Shown: in pieces, positions 28,349-38,759 of the stretch | How positions within the stretch are numbered: the stretch's first letter is position 1 | How the letters are laid out: each line of letters starts with the position of its first letter | Assembly: GCA_029204225.1 (NCBI GenBank) | Contig: CM055112.1 | Location: 26,394,795-26,458,794, forward strand | Origin: Diphasiastrum complanatum | Lineage: Eukaryota > Streptophyta > Lycopodiopsida > Lycopodiales > Lycopodiaceae | Direction of reading: 5' to 3' | DNA length: 64,000 bases | Made by a program: the position numbers and the translations under genes | The notes under the pieces: model-generated | What the model saw: only the letters and a program-made list of their open reading frames with translations | Databases searched by the model: none | Told to the model about the DNA's origin: nothing

Positions 28349-29569
28349 TGTTGTAAAGCTATCTTCATAAGCTTTACTTCCGGCACCACTGGCGCCAGCA
28401 TTGTCCCCGGCGCCAGCAGCGCCCCTGTTGCTCCCGGCGCCACTGTGACCAGAATCTAGCCGGCGCCAAGTTCCTATGGCTGAAAATCTTTGATCGGTTC
28501 TAGCGAAGTCCAGAGAGCTCAGATCGATGTGCAATCACCTCACACGATCTAGGCATGATTAAAGGAAGCATGAGGATCAATAAAATCTAGAGAGAGAAAA
28601 TGACTTTCTAGAAAGAGAAAATTATAGAGAGAGAAAAACGTGTTTTACCAGCTTGGGTAGAGTGCTTGGTATGAGGGGGGGTGCCGAATCACACCAATAC
28701 TATAGGGGAGTGCGGGTTGCGACTCAGGGCGAGCTCCAACCAAGTCTCAGCCTCCCTTGCTGGAATGTTGTCATGGCTCTCGCCTTGGCATGCTAGTGCC
28801 TTGGAGACTAGGGTCGGTCACACATCTGAAATGTAACCTTCTCAGATTTATCAATAAAGTGGAATTCTCCTCAAACTGACTCTGATTACCTTCTGGGTTT
28901 CAGTGTTCGGTAAAAGCGCCAGTTGTAAGGCCGCTTTCAAAATTTTTAAGTTGGCACATAGCTGAGGGTCGTATCTCGGGATGCCAACGGTATGCCGTCA
29001 GGACCATTCGGTCCGTGGCGCCAGCGGTATGCTGTCGGGACCATTTGGTCCAGAACTGGTTGTCTTCATATCTGTCGTGGCTTGTGGTTCTAAGTGTTCC
29101 TTGCATGAACGTGAATGGGTTAAGCTCTTGGGGAACAGGCTCTATCTAACCTGTCGGTTGAGTTGGATGGCTTGCTTGGGTGGAAGTTACCTGTTTATGG
29201 CTGTCCAGTCTGGCGTGGTGCCAGGTTGGCTTCCAGCGCTCGTGACGAAGCTTTCAGTTGGTTAAGTCTGATGTAAGTCAGACCGCTTGCTTGGAATGGA
29301 TGTTACTTGTTTGTAATGAAGCTTTGAGTTGATTAAGTTTGATGTATGTCGGGCAGCTTGCTTGGAGGGAAGTCACCCACATCGGGACCCCCGATCTAAC
29401 ATGGCGCCAGGTTGGATCTCAATGTTGGTTTTCGGAAATTCAAGTTGGTTAAGTCTGATCGTTGTTGACAAGTTGGCTGCTTGTATGTCAAGTGGGTTTG
29501 GATGGCAAGAGTTGAAGGCTGGGAAGCTAAGTCGTGGTTCCCAGCTCCCTTTGGAATGCCTGCGCTACA
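28349..29569 (+). repeat. 3' LTR of element L (1,221 bp)
   Basis: Begins TGTTGTAAAGCTATC and carries fewer GGCGCC units than the 5' copy. Its extra segment holds two ~31-bp units (28983-29053) with hairpins GGACC-ATTC-GGTCC and GGACC-ATTT-GGTCC, and an AATAAA near 28853. Ends GCGCTACA. Confidence 0.88.
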
Positions 29570-29803
29570 CATTGGGATTCCCCCCCAGACGTCTTCCCCA
29601 AAGGGCTGGTACCAGGGGATAGAGGATATAGAGAAGCCCCAACTTATATATGGGAGACAAGCAATTACTTATGGGATATTGAGAATTATCAAGGCCTTCA
29701 CTAGGTGCTCAAGCCCATGGCACTTTCCTGTGCATGGCTTGCAACAAAACATTCGGCAACCCCCATGACATAGACCACACCCACAACCATGGCTATGATA
29801 CCA
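29570..29803 (-). repeat. TRIM family-2 LTR 'e' remainder and family-1 spacer with PBS
   Basis: 29570 to about 29765 matches the later part of LTR d (CTGGTACCAGGGGATAGAGG, CAACTTATATATGG, AAGGCCTTCACTAGGTGCTC). It then joins family-1 spacer sequence (TAGACCACACCCACAACCAT) and a PBS complement (GGCTATGATACCA, 29791-29803). Confidence 0.75.
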
Positions 29804-29956
29804 TTTGAAAACTTTTTACACTTGGTGTGTGTGGTTGGTCTAGGAATTTGAGCCTAGGACCTCCCCCATTCTGGTGGGGTGCTCTACCATTGAGCTACCT
29901 ATCCATTTGTATTCCTAGAGTGTTGTGCAAGGGTTGTAGCCTTGAAACTTTCTAAC
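29804..29956 (-). repeat. TRIM family-1 LTR 'f' (153 bp), outer right copy
   Basis: On - it begins TGTTAGAAAGTTTCAAGG and carries a tRNA-like core at about 29833-29904 (D-arm GCTC-AATGGTA-GAGC, degenerate T-arm). The last bases mutate TGTGAAAA to TTTGAAAA. Right of 29956 the copia K integrase resumes. Confidence 0.85.
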
Positions 29957-31130
29957 ATTTTTTTCCATACAAAACTTCATAAGGAGTTTTACCATCAATA
30001 GATCAACATGAGACTCTATTGATCAAATAGTTGGCACAAGTAAGTGATTCAAAATGACTTTGGCAAGCATGCATCTAATCTCAAGGCTTTAGAACATTCA
30101 CATAATGTTCTATTTCTCCTCTCAACCACCCCATTTTGTTGAGGGGTTTAGGAACAAGATAGCTCCTTCTTGATTCCCTCTTCCTCACAAAAATCTTCAA
30201 ACTTATTGGAGATGTATTCTCCTCCAGTATCACTTATAAAAATCTTTATGCTTTGATTATGATGCTTTTCAACAAAAGTTTTGAACTTGAAAAAGGTTTC
30301 AAATACTTGAGCTTTGGAAGAAAGAAGGAAAACCCAACAATATCTTGAAAATTCATCTATGAAAGTTACAAACATTGAAGCTCCACCATTTGACTTAGTT
30401 CTAGCAAAGTGAACATCTGAATGTATTAACTCAAGAGGATGAGATGTTTTGGAGATAGAACTTGAAAAAGCCTTCTTATGTGCCTTGGATAGTGCACGTG
30501 CTTCACAAACCTTTTCCTCCTTAGCTAAGGACCTTGGAAGTCCTAAGGCAAGATCCTCCTTGCACATAGCCTCCATTGAACTTGGATTGATGTGTCCAAG
30601 CCATTTGTGCCAAAGATCAAAACTTGACAACTTGTCCCCCTCGGCACAACATTGGTGTCCTCAAAAGCATTTAACTTGTAAAGCTTTCCAAGTCTAGTGC
30701 CTTTAGCAAAAAAATTGTCTTTCTTCTTTATGTAACAATCATTTCAAGTGAATTCCACACAAAAGGCATTATCAACCATTTTCCCAACACTAAGTAGATT
30801 CTTAGTGATGCTAGGAATGTACAAAACTCCATCAACATTGACCCTGTCTGAGGATCCTAAGCACAAGGGCATGGAACCATCTCCTTCTATCGTACAAAAA
30901 ATTATCACTTGTTGTAAACATAGACTTGTTAGGCCCTTCATAAGACAAAGAAGTTGAAAAGTAATCCCTCTTGCTTGTCATGTGGGAACTTTCCCCACTA
31001 TCTATCCACCATGGATCTTCCCCCTTGAAACGTGATGAAGAAAAGCTTGACATCGTCAGTGAGTTCTCTTGTGGACTCTCCTCTTCCTCTTGGCTGATAT
31101 TTGTGTGAAAAATGGAAAAAGATTATCTAT
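29957..31130 (-). pseudogene. Copia element K: protease and integrase
   Basis: On - from about 31053: protease GEDPWWIDSGESSHMTSKRD, then DGVLYIPSITKNLLSVGKMV. The integrase finger is FDLWHKWLGHINPSSMEAMC, then CEARALSKAHKKAFSSSISK. The core is LELIHSDVHF, VTFIDEFSRYCWVFLLSSKA, SDTGGEYISNKFEDFCEEEG, then TPQQNGVVERRNRT and GKTPYEVLYGK at 29957. Frameshifts at about 30740-30940 and a stop at about 30147 break it. It continues at 24246. Confidence 0.87.
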
Positions 31131-32600
31131 GTTAGATATAGGGGTCTTATATTTTCTCATGACAAGCATCTTGGTGTAAGAAGATGATAGAGTCAAATTC
31201 CATAGATGGCAAATTATCCAATTCCAAATGTAATGCCACTATTGAGCCAAAATAGAGTAGGAGATAGAACTCAAACTAAGTGGATAGTAGACAAGTGCAA
31301 TGCTTTGTCTTGATTAAGTTTTTTAGAGGTCCAATAAGATTTAGAAGTGGAACCATTAGTGGTCCAATAGAATTTGAGATATGCTTGATAATGGTCCAAT
31401 AGAATTTAGAGGTGTATGAATCAATGATCCAATAGGATTAAGAGGTGGCAAAAGTGTGGTCCAATCATGTTTGAGCATTGTGTTAGCTACTAGATCTATA
31501 GTCTCATTGTACTACTCACTTTGATCCAATTGATTTTGAGATTGACTGGATTTTGAGTGTAAGTGATTTTCTAGCTTTCTCTCTCTACCCGAGAGCTATT
31601 GATGATGTTATCTCTCTGCCCGTCGAGAGTAGCTTGTTTTTAGTTAGAACAATTTTTTAACACTTCCCACACGTGTGAGTGAGATTTGGAAGTGAGTGAA
31701 TGCATGTAGTAGTGTGTTTTTGCCATAGAATCAAAGATAGATTTTGAATCTCAATCTAGTCTTGATCTTAATGCATCCACACACCTTAGAAGATCACAAG
31801 CACATGTAGTGGACTCCCCACACGTGTGAAATTTACATGGTTTCAAAGCCTACCTAATGTTACCATGCATTTTCATCCATTTAAGTGAAAACTTTTCATC
31901 AATCTTGAGCTAGAAATTGTCAAGATCCATTTTCCTAGCTATCTTGTTCACTTTTGGATCAAACAAGAGCTCTTGAACACAAAAAGTAATCACCCATCAA
32001 AGACAAGCAAGTTTCATGCATATCCACAAAAAACCCAAGTGTTACTCAAGATCTTAGAGTGAGAAAAATATCCTACTCTCGAGTAAAGAGAGAAACGGAA
32101 GGAGCACTGGGGAGATTTTGTCATCAAAACAATACTCTCTCTCAAAAGTGACAAAAGTACAATGAGAGCTCGCATCCAGAAAGTGGTAGCTTGAGTTTTC
32201 ACTCAATAAATCATGTGGTGAAATCTAAATATGATTGGACCTATGATTTGCACCTCATAATTTGATTGGACCTCAAAAGCCAATAGGATGAGAATTTTGG
32301 ATTATGGTGCACCACTTGCAATTTTGCATTTTTATAATCTAGGACATGTGTCAACGCCTCATAGAACTTGAACTGGATGTCTTTTAACCTATGCCTAATC
32401 ATGCATTTGATTTTACTAGTCATGAGAAGATTGAGGTCCATCCTCATGATGACACTTGGAATGCTACTACTAACTAGCTTTGGCCTACTTTCATATTGCT
32501 TTGTAGAACAAGCTAATTTATGATATAAATTATCTAATAGAATTAGTGTTGGAGGGCAAGCTACGCACAAGCCGGCTACATCCGTGGATGCACCAAAAAG
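31131..32600. repeat. Unassigned repeat-rich stretch with 32-33-bp tandem units
   Basis: No gene is seen. GGTCCAATAgAATTTgAG-like units begin at about 31328, 31361, 31393, 31426 and 31458 (period 32-33 bp). Exact CACACGTGTG lies at 31668-31677 and 31819-31828, suggesting LTR DNA. The phrase TCTCTGCCCGTCGAGAGTAG near 31612 partly repeats CTCTCTACCCGAGAGCT near 31580. Confidence 0.5.
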
Positions 32601-33060
32601 AGTGCAATCATCATCCCATAAGTAAATGGAGACTAAGACATCACCCAAATATAAGCTGAAAGTAGACATAATACCCTTGTCCCCTGGTACCAGCCCTTTT
32701 GGGGTCAAGAGGGAAAGAGACAGGTGGCTAGGTGGTGGGGATGGGATCCCACACGCGGCCCACAAGAATGCGTATTGCGCGAGAGCATCTACTGGACCGG
32801 AATGTTTCATGGTATCAAAGCCAAGTGAGTGTCCTATACGAGAAAGTGGGGGTGTGCAATCATCATCCTATAAGCAAATGGAGACTAGGACATCACCCAA
32901 ATATAAGCTAAAAGTAGATATAATACCCTTGTCCCCTGGTACCAGCACTTTTGGGGTCAAGAGAAAAAGAGGCATGTGGCTAGGCGGTAGGGATGGGATC
33001 CCACATGCGGCCCGCAGGTATGCGCATTGCACGAGAGCGTCTACTGGACCGGAATGTTTC
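32601..33060 (+). mobile_element. TRIM family-3 element, complete (~460 bp)
   Basis: LTRs are at about 32601-32809 and 32853-33060 (TGTGCAATCATCATCC ... CCGGAATGTTTCA), some 90% alike. Between them are the PBS TGGTATCAAAGCC (32810-32822), ~18 bp and the purine tract GAGAAAGTGGGGG. The core CCCCTGGTACCAGCnCTTTT is shared with family-2 LTRs, so the two families are related. No target duplication is obvious. Confidence 0.8.
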
Positions 33061-33142
33061 TGCTGCCGACAAACTCTGACAATTAGGCTTACTAGTACAA
33101 TGTTTGGATGAATCTATTTTTACATTCTACAATGTTTAGAAA

Positions 33143-34221
33143 TGTTGGGAAAACGGTGAAAGAGTGTGTGTGAGTGTGAGTGTGAGGAAGATAACTCGAA
33201 AAGAAACGAACACAAAAAGAAGGTGTTCGTGTGCAGCAGAATGAGCTATCTTACTCTTTCCCTAAGCATGACTATGCCTATCAGACATGAAGAGAATGTT
33301 AGTGATTGAAATCACATTCGATCTGATTACGTAGCCAAACATTAAGCAACAAAAACATCAGAAAGATAATATGTCGTGAACAGCTAGACAAATAATTAGT
33401 TGCGAACAGTTAGACTAATAATAATTCGCTAAGAATAGATTACCAAATTGAGCAATAAGAGAGAGTCAAACAGAATGTAAAAAAGCATAGCAATATTGAC
33501 ACAAATCTGAATGCAGAACAAGATAGAGCTATTATCAGATTGAGTATAGCAAAATATACATGTCAATAATGTTGTTGAGCAAAACACAATAGCGGATGAA
33601 ACCACGTGCTCTACAAAGCTAATCCAATCTGTAAGAAGGAATAAACCTATATTTGACAATACAAAAGAATCAATGCACAATGCATTTACTTCGTCTATCT
33701 CTGATAAGCTCCTGATGCTATTATTTTCACACATGCACTTCGCTTCACTATGCTATTCTGTGGAACACGCAAATGGTATTCAATATATACATATTTTACA
33801 AGCGTGCAGATGAAGAAAGTACAAAGTGGATGTGTTGTCTGTAGGAGATTGTGGGTGGCTACTGTCGTTGTCAAATCTGATTGCACAGTTGCATGGAATG
33901 AGCGTGAGAAGGGCACGACATCAACCTTTGCTGAAAATGAATGTTGGTGAAAAAATGCAACACTCTGACAAATGTCTTAGGATTTGATTTATAAGGTGCC
34001 TCTGCTTTTTTAGGGACACCTTCGGCATTTTGTAAGGTAGTGTCGTCTTTTTCTCCTATCACAAATCACGTGTAAAAACACAATGTTGCATTTGTCACCT
34101 TTTTCGCTTGTCTTATTTTACATGTAAATATGCAGACTGTGTGACAACATGAGTAAAAATGCAGCAAGAATGGAAACAGATTAAAATAGGATTTAGGAGA
34201 GTAAAGGAGATAAATCTAACA
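33143..34221 (-). repeat. 3' LTR of element P (1,079 bp)
   Basis: Partner of 39606-40664. It contains a short tandem duplication (CTAGACAAATAATTAGTTGCGAACAGTTAG) relative to the other copy. Short ORFs inside it are not genes. Confidence 0.9.
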
Positions 34222-34228
34222 ACCCCCC

Positions 34229-35400
34229 TTAATTTGGACCCGTGAATGCCTTGATCTTCAGACTAAGCAATGCACAAAACTTGTTGTGTGCATTAACACT
34301 TAATGCTTTCGTGAATATATCTGCAACCATGTACTGCGTTCTATAGTACGTTAAGCTCATCTCCTTGTTGAGAACCTTTGCCCCTGATGTAATGATATCT
34401 GATTTCAATGTGCTTACTCGTAGACTGAAATTCAGGGTTGGCCAATAAGGCAATAGCACTCTAATTATCACAAAATAAAATTGTGGGGTGGTATTGATAC
34501 AAATTAATGTCTGACAGTAAATGTCTCAACCAAAACACTTTCTTGATAGATTGAGAAGCAACAATGTATTTCGCTTCTGTAGAAGAAAGTGCGATAGAGG
34601 TTTGCTTACAGCTATTCCATGAGATAGGACCATCATTGAAGAAGAATGTAGATCCAGATGTGGACTTACGATTGTCTACATCTCCTCCCCAGCTTGCATC
34701 AGAATATCCACTAAGCTGATGAAGATTGTCGTTGCTGACTTCTCCATAGCAGATGCACTGGCCCATGGTAGCTCGAATATACTTCATGACTCTTATGAGA
34801 GCCTTCCAATGGGTAATGCCAGGATTAGCCATATATTGGTTGAGTAAGCTTACTGCAAAAGAGATATCAGGTCTTGTACAGACCATTGCATACATGAGAG
34901 ATCCAAGTATCGACCAATAAGGATACTCTCTCATCTGCTCCTCTTCCTGCTTGGTCTGGAAACATTGGTCCTTTGACAAATGCAGCTTGGATCCATCAGT
35001 GAGTAAGCTAATTTACAATTTATTAGATTGTATCTATGAAAAATGTTGTGAAGATATCTTTGTTGAGTGATATAAATCAGTCGTCTCTATCTGTCTCTGT
35101 AGATCTGAATGCCCAGACAAAAATGAGCTTCGCCCAGATCAGTCATGTCGAACTTTGAAAACAGCATCTGCTTAGAATCCTTAACCAAATTGGTATTGTG
35201 CTGAAGAGCAATGTATCATCCACATATAAGATGATGATAATGAAGGATTGTTGCACTGACTTGGAATAGATGTTGCAATCAACAGTGCTTGGTTTGAATC
35301 TATGTTCGATGAGGAATGTGTTGATCCTCTGAAACCAAGCTCTGGCAGACTGTTTCAAGCCATAAAATGCTTTGTGGAGTTACAGACATGATTTTTCATA
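34229..35400 (-). pseudogene. Element P RT C-terminus and RNase H
   Basis: On -: KQSARAWFQRINTFLIEHRF and IIILYVDDTLLFS (YVDD near 35200), a disrupted stretch, then 34979-34461 with LGSLMYAMVCTRPDISFAVS, YSDASWGGDVDNRKSTSG and ALSSTEAKYIVA. The RNase H end (QYMVADIFTKALSVNAHNKF, about 34345) is in another frame. Frameshifts are at about 35140 and 34460. Confidence 0.85.
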
Positions 35401-36472
35401 CCTTTCAAAACGTATCCTTTGGACTGGATCATGTAGATATCTTCTTGTATAACTCCATTCAGATAAGCTATTTGTACATCAAGTTGATGTACTTCAAGAT
35501 CGACAGCTACAACATAAGACAGGAGTGTTCAGATCGATGAATGTTTGACTATTGGACTGAAACTCTCGCTGTAGTTGACGTTGGGGATCTGAGTGAATCC
35601 TTGTGCTACCAGTCTTGCCTTCCTTCAATCAGTTGTTCCATTGGCATTGTATTTGATCTTGAAGATCCAGTTGCAATCAATGATATTGCAGCTAGTAGGA
35701 TCTTCGACTAGTGACCATGTCTGGTTCTTGATCAGAGAGGAATACTCTTTGTCCATAGCTTCTCTCTAGAGATCAGAGTCTGGTTGGCTGAGTGCCTCTT
35801 CGACTATTGTCGGTTCTTGTATCAAGAAATATGCAGACTCAAGAGTATACCTTGTGGGCTGTGTGCGCACTCGGCTTGACTTTCTAGGAGAAATTGACTG
35901 ATGAACCACTCCTGGGACTTGCTACTGGTTAGTAGCAACGTCTTTGTCTGATTCGCTGTCAAAAAGTGGGTCGACAATTGACACGTTCGAGCTAGAAGCT
36001 CGGACAGTCGTGTCGATGGCAAGTGATGAAGGTTCTCTTGGAGCAATATCCTTGCCTTTGATGTCGATGAACTGATCCTCTATAAAGATTGTATCTTGAC
36101 TATACAAGATTTGTTGGGTATCAGGATCATACAGCTTGTATGTATTATCAGATGACGTATATCCAATTAGGATGGCCTTGAGACCTTGGAAGTCCAATTT
36201 CTTCCTCGTGTCTTTTGGGAACACATCCAAATACTCTTAGGTTCTTCACAGAAGGCTTAGAGCCTGTCCACACCTCGTGGGGTAACTTGCCTGAGAGGGC
36301 TTTGGTCGAACATCTGTTCTGGATGTAAGCTGCAATGGAGACAGTTTTGGCTCAGAATCTCTTGGCCAGCGATGCAAGCACTAGCATACATTTGGCTGAT
36401 TCAGGGTACGGTTCTTCCTCTCGGCTAAGCCATTAGACTAAGGACTGTAAGGACTGATGAATTTGACAAAAT
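35401..36472 (-). pseudogene. Element P integrase C-terminus and RT N-terminal region
   Basis: On - from 36470: SPYSP, a stop, SNGLAERKNRTL, then after frame slips VFPKDTRKKLDFQGLKAILI and YKLYDPDTQQILYSQDTIFI (36230-35922). A long linker and a poorly kept RT start with several stops follow (35800-35400, with WSLVEDPTS-, NWIFKIKYN- and DLEVHQLDVQIA-like phrases). The integrase catalytic N-half is absent at this point. Confidence 0.75.
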
Positions 36473-37920
36473 TTCCAGATTTCACACGTGTGGGGAATGT
36501 CCACAAGTATGATGGATCCAATTAAGCTTTGTGATTGGCACAGTAACCTGATTCTAGATTGATTAGCAAGATCTAGTTCAAAAGAAATGGCTTAACCACA
36601 ATCTAGCATGCTAAGCAACTGAATATGATAGCAATGAATCAATAATGAGCAAAAGTACAAGATATCAGTGTATAAACATTAGATTCAACACGAGTTAGAG
36701 AGAGATAACAAACAAAATAGTTTAGATCCAAAATGGCATGAGATAGCTACAAAACTTTGGTTCTTCATCATTGATTGTGAGGAGAGCTACACACATTTAT
36801 GGAGTTTGAGGTTGCTCGAGGTAGAACCACATCCATCCATTACAAAATGACATCTAAACTGACATCTAGAGTCTATGTGACATTTTTCACTTGCTGTGCA
36901 TGAAATTTTACCAACTTTCTACAAGTGTACTAGTTCTAACTAACAAAGTACAAATCATCATGCATGTGTCCATTACACTTTGTGCATGCCTTGCATGTCA
37001 CTATGGATCAATTACAATTAATGCATGTGAATTGGAATTGTTGTGGATTTCATAGGTGGAAAATAGATTCTTGATGAACAAACAAGATAACAACTTTGTC
37101 ACTCTTGATTCGGATGTTTCTACTAAGGGACACTGATTTTGGCAAAGCACATTCAAAACCAATCTTGTGCACTAGCCTATTTCCATATTCTCTCTTCTCC
37201 TCCTCTATTTTTGCCTCTACTCTTAGGTGCTTAATCTTGTCTCAATTCTTTTTCTTCCTGGTGTGCTACATGCTATGTGGCCTCATGTCTCCTATCTACT
37301 TCATGTGTCTTTTATAGATTTCTCATGCTTTCATTTAGTAGTGTTCCCAACATTACAAGCATTGACTCAAGCAGTACTTAGATAGGTGCTTTTCAGTTCA
37401 ACAATCCAAAAATCATCCTTTATTCCCTACCACTTTGACTAGTTCATAGATTTACTGTTCTTTTGGTTGCAACTATGGTGTGCTTACAATATGATGGTTC
37501 ACAATCCCATTTTCCTAAATAATTGTTCTTTATTGGTGTAAAAAATGACTAGGAATATTGTTTTTTCATTGTTGGCCCAATCAAAATTCAAAAACTTGAG
37601 AGTGTAGGACTTATAACTTCTCTCAAGTTGATGTTGAGGGGAACTCCAAAGTCTAAGAGCTTTTAATTCTTTTAATAGTGCTTTCAAGGGATATTATACT
37701 TTGGTTATTCATCATTTTATGGCCTTAAGAAATTGTCAAACTTTTTATTTTCAATCTCTTTGACTTGCTTTTCAATGCACTGTTGCTTTCACTTAATCCT
37801 TATGTCCACAATCTTTTGATTTTTTCTTTGTCCTTTGCATCTTCTCATTGGGTAGTGAATATAGTACAATGCTTAGATTTGCCAAATGAGTTGATTTTGT
37901 AGCTCTAAGATAGGCTAGAG
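36473..37920. other. Foreign insertion in element P, LTR-like at its left end
   Basis: CACACGTGTG occurs at 36483-36492, and 36473-36570 matches 23726-23837 in reverse complement. The remainder to 37920 has no gene I can recognise; short ORFs at 37096-37317 and 37499-37687 have no family features. Confidence 0.5.
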
Positions 37921-37929
37921 GATCTACGT

Positions 37930-38277
37930 TCAGAGTAGCTTACAATCTTTTGGAATTCTACAATCTAGCCAATCTCTGACTACATATTCTTTGAGCCAAG
38001 AACTTAATTCAGCATGTAATTGGGATCGATCTTGGGCTATTCTAATGCTTTCCTTAGCCACTTGCAATATTTCTTGCATGTCTTGCAAGATATTGATTAC
38101 AACTTGCATTTGAAATCCTGCAATATGGCCAATCTCTGATCTCAAATTCTCTATTAAGCCAAAATTTTGTTTAGGATAGAATTGGGATTGATCTTGGGCT
38201 ATTCTAATTCTTTCCTTAGCCACTTGCAACATTTCTTGCATATCTTGCAAGATATTGATTGCAACTTGCACCTTCAA
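37930..38277 (-). pseudogene. Ty3/gypsy integrase C-terminal scrap, tandemly duplicated
   Basis: On - the frame reads INILQDMQEMLQVAKERIRI followed by AQDQSQFY, then repeats INILQDMQEILQVAKESIRI and AQDRSQLH. It resembles the L-x-x-A-K-E-R-I-x-x-A-Q-D-R-x-K-x-Y stretch that precedes the C-terminal domain in gypsy integrases. At DNA level the two ~170-bp copies (about 37950-38115 and 38116-38277) share CTTGCAA.ATTTCTTGCATGTCTTGCAAGATATTGATT-type blocks. Confidence 0.55.
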
Positions 38278-38465
38278 ACCTTTGAATCTGATGGATATTG
38301 GTGAATGAGACTAAAAGCCCAACATCAATCTAAATGTACTATTACATTTGAATTTTTTGCATCATTGTACACAAACTCAACCATTGAAAGGTACTCCAAT
38401 ATGATTGTTGTCTAGAAACATAAGGTCACATTATATTTTCCCTAGACTACTAGGTATTTTTCTAG

Positions 38466-38723
38466 GTGATCATTACATGTGAGACTAATAGTTGTTTCCA
38501 GTCTTTTCAAGACCAATTGCTAGAACTTGCCAATGAGCTTGGTGTATTAGATATTGTGCACAACGACATATGTGGACCCATGCAAACTCTTGATAAGGGA
38601 GAAAAATACTTTTTGACCTTCATCGAGGATTATTCGAGGATGACAATAGTTTATTTTTTGAAAAATAAATCAGAAGAGTCTCCGGAATCTAGAAACCAAG
38701 AACTGTCGCCGGATGCTCCTTGA
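38466..38723 (+). pseudogene. Copia integrase piece in + orientation inside P
   Basis: Reads LDIVHNDICGPMQTLDKGEK, YFLTFIEDYSRMTIVYFLK. This is the integrase core start (H-x-D-I-C-G-P-M, then F-I-D-D-Y-S-R). It is opposite to P gag and RT, so it has been inverted or inserted; it ends near 38670. Confidence 0.75.
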
Positions 38724-38759
38724 TGGCTGAGCTTCTGTAGCTGCATTTGTCACTTGATT

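Larger units (their letters stand above)
25192..29569 (+). mobile_element. Element L: 4.4 kb coding-free LTR retrotransposon (LARD-like)
   Basis: LTRs are at 25192-26015 and 28349-29569 (ends TG...GCGCTACA), with a perfect target duplication CATTG at 25187-25191 and 29570-29574. The PBS TGGTATCAGAGCC (26018-26030) lies 2 bp after the 5' LTR, and a purine tract AAAGGTGAGGTGGA abuts the 3' LTR. The 2.3 kb interior has no gag or pol homology. The 3' LTR has ~410 bp (28665 to about 29085) that the 5' LTR lacks. Length and lack of coding fit a non-autonomous large retrotransposon derivative. Confidence 0.88.
24247..29956 (-). mobile_element. Compound TRIM array (5.7 kb) inserted in copia element K
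   Basis: It is bounded by family-1 TRIM LTRs at 24247-24396 and 29804-29956, both on -. The outer right LTR is followed on - by a PBS, and the outer left LTR is preceded by a PPT, as for one element. Inside are two more family-1 LTRs with their PBS/PPT spacers, a family-2 TRIM, and element L nested in the latter. The integrase reading of K is continuous once it is removed. I see no clear target duplication (ATTTA on the left, TTTTT on the right). Confidence 0.75.

Noticed and set aside
32241-32810. 189-codon - strand ORF, and 32626-33111 on +
   Set aside because: Both run through TRIM family-3 LTRs; no homology to protein families.
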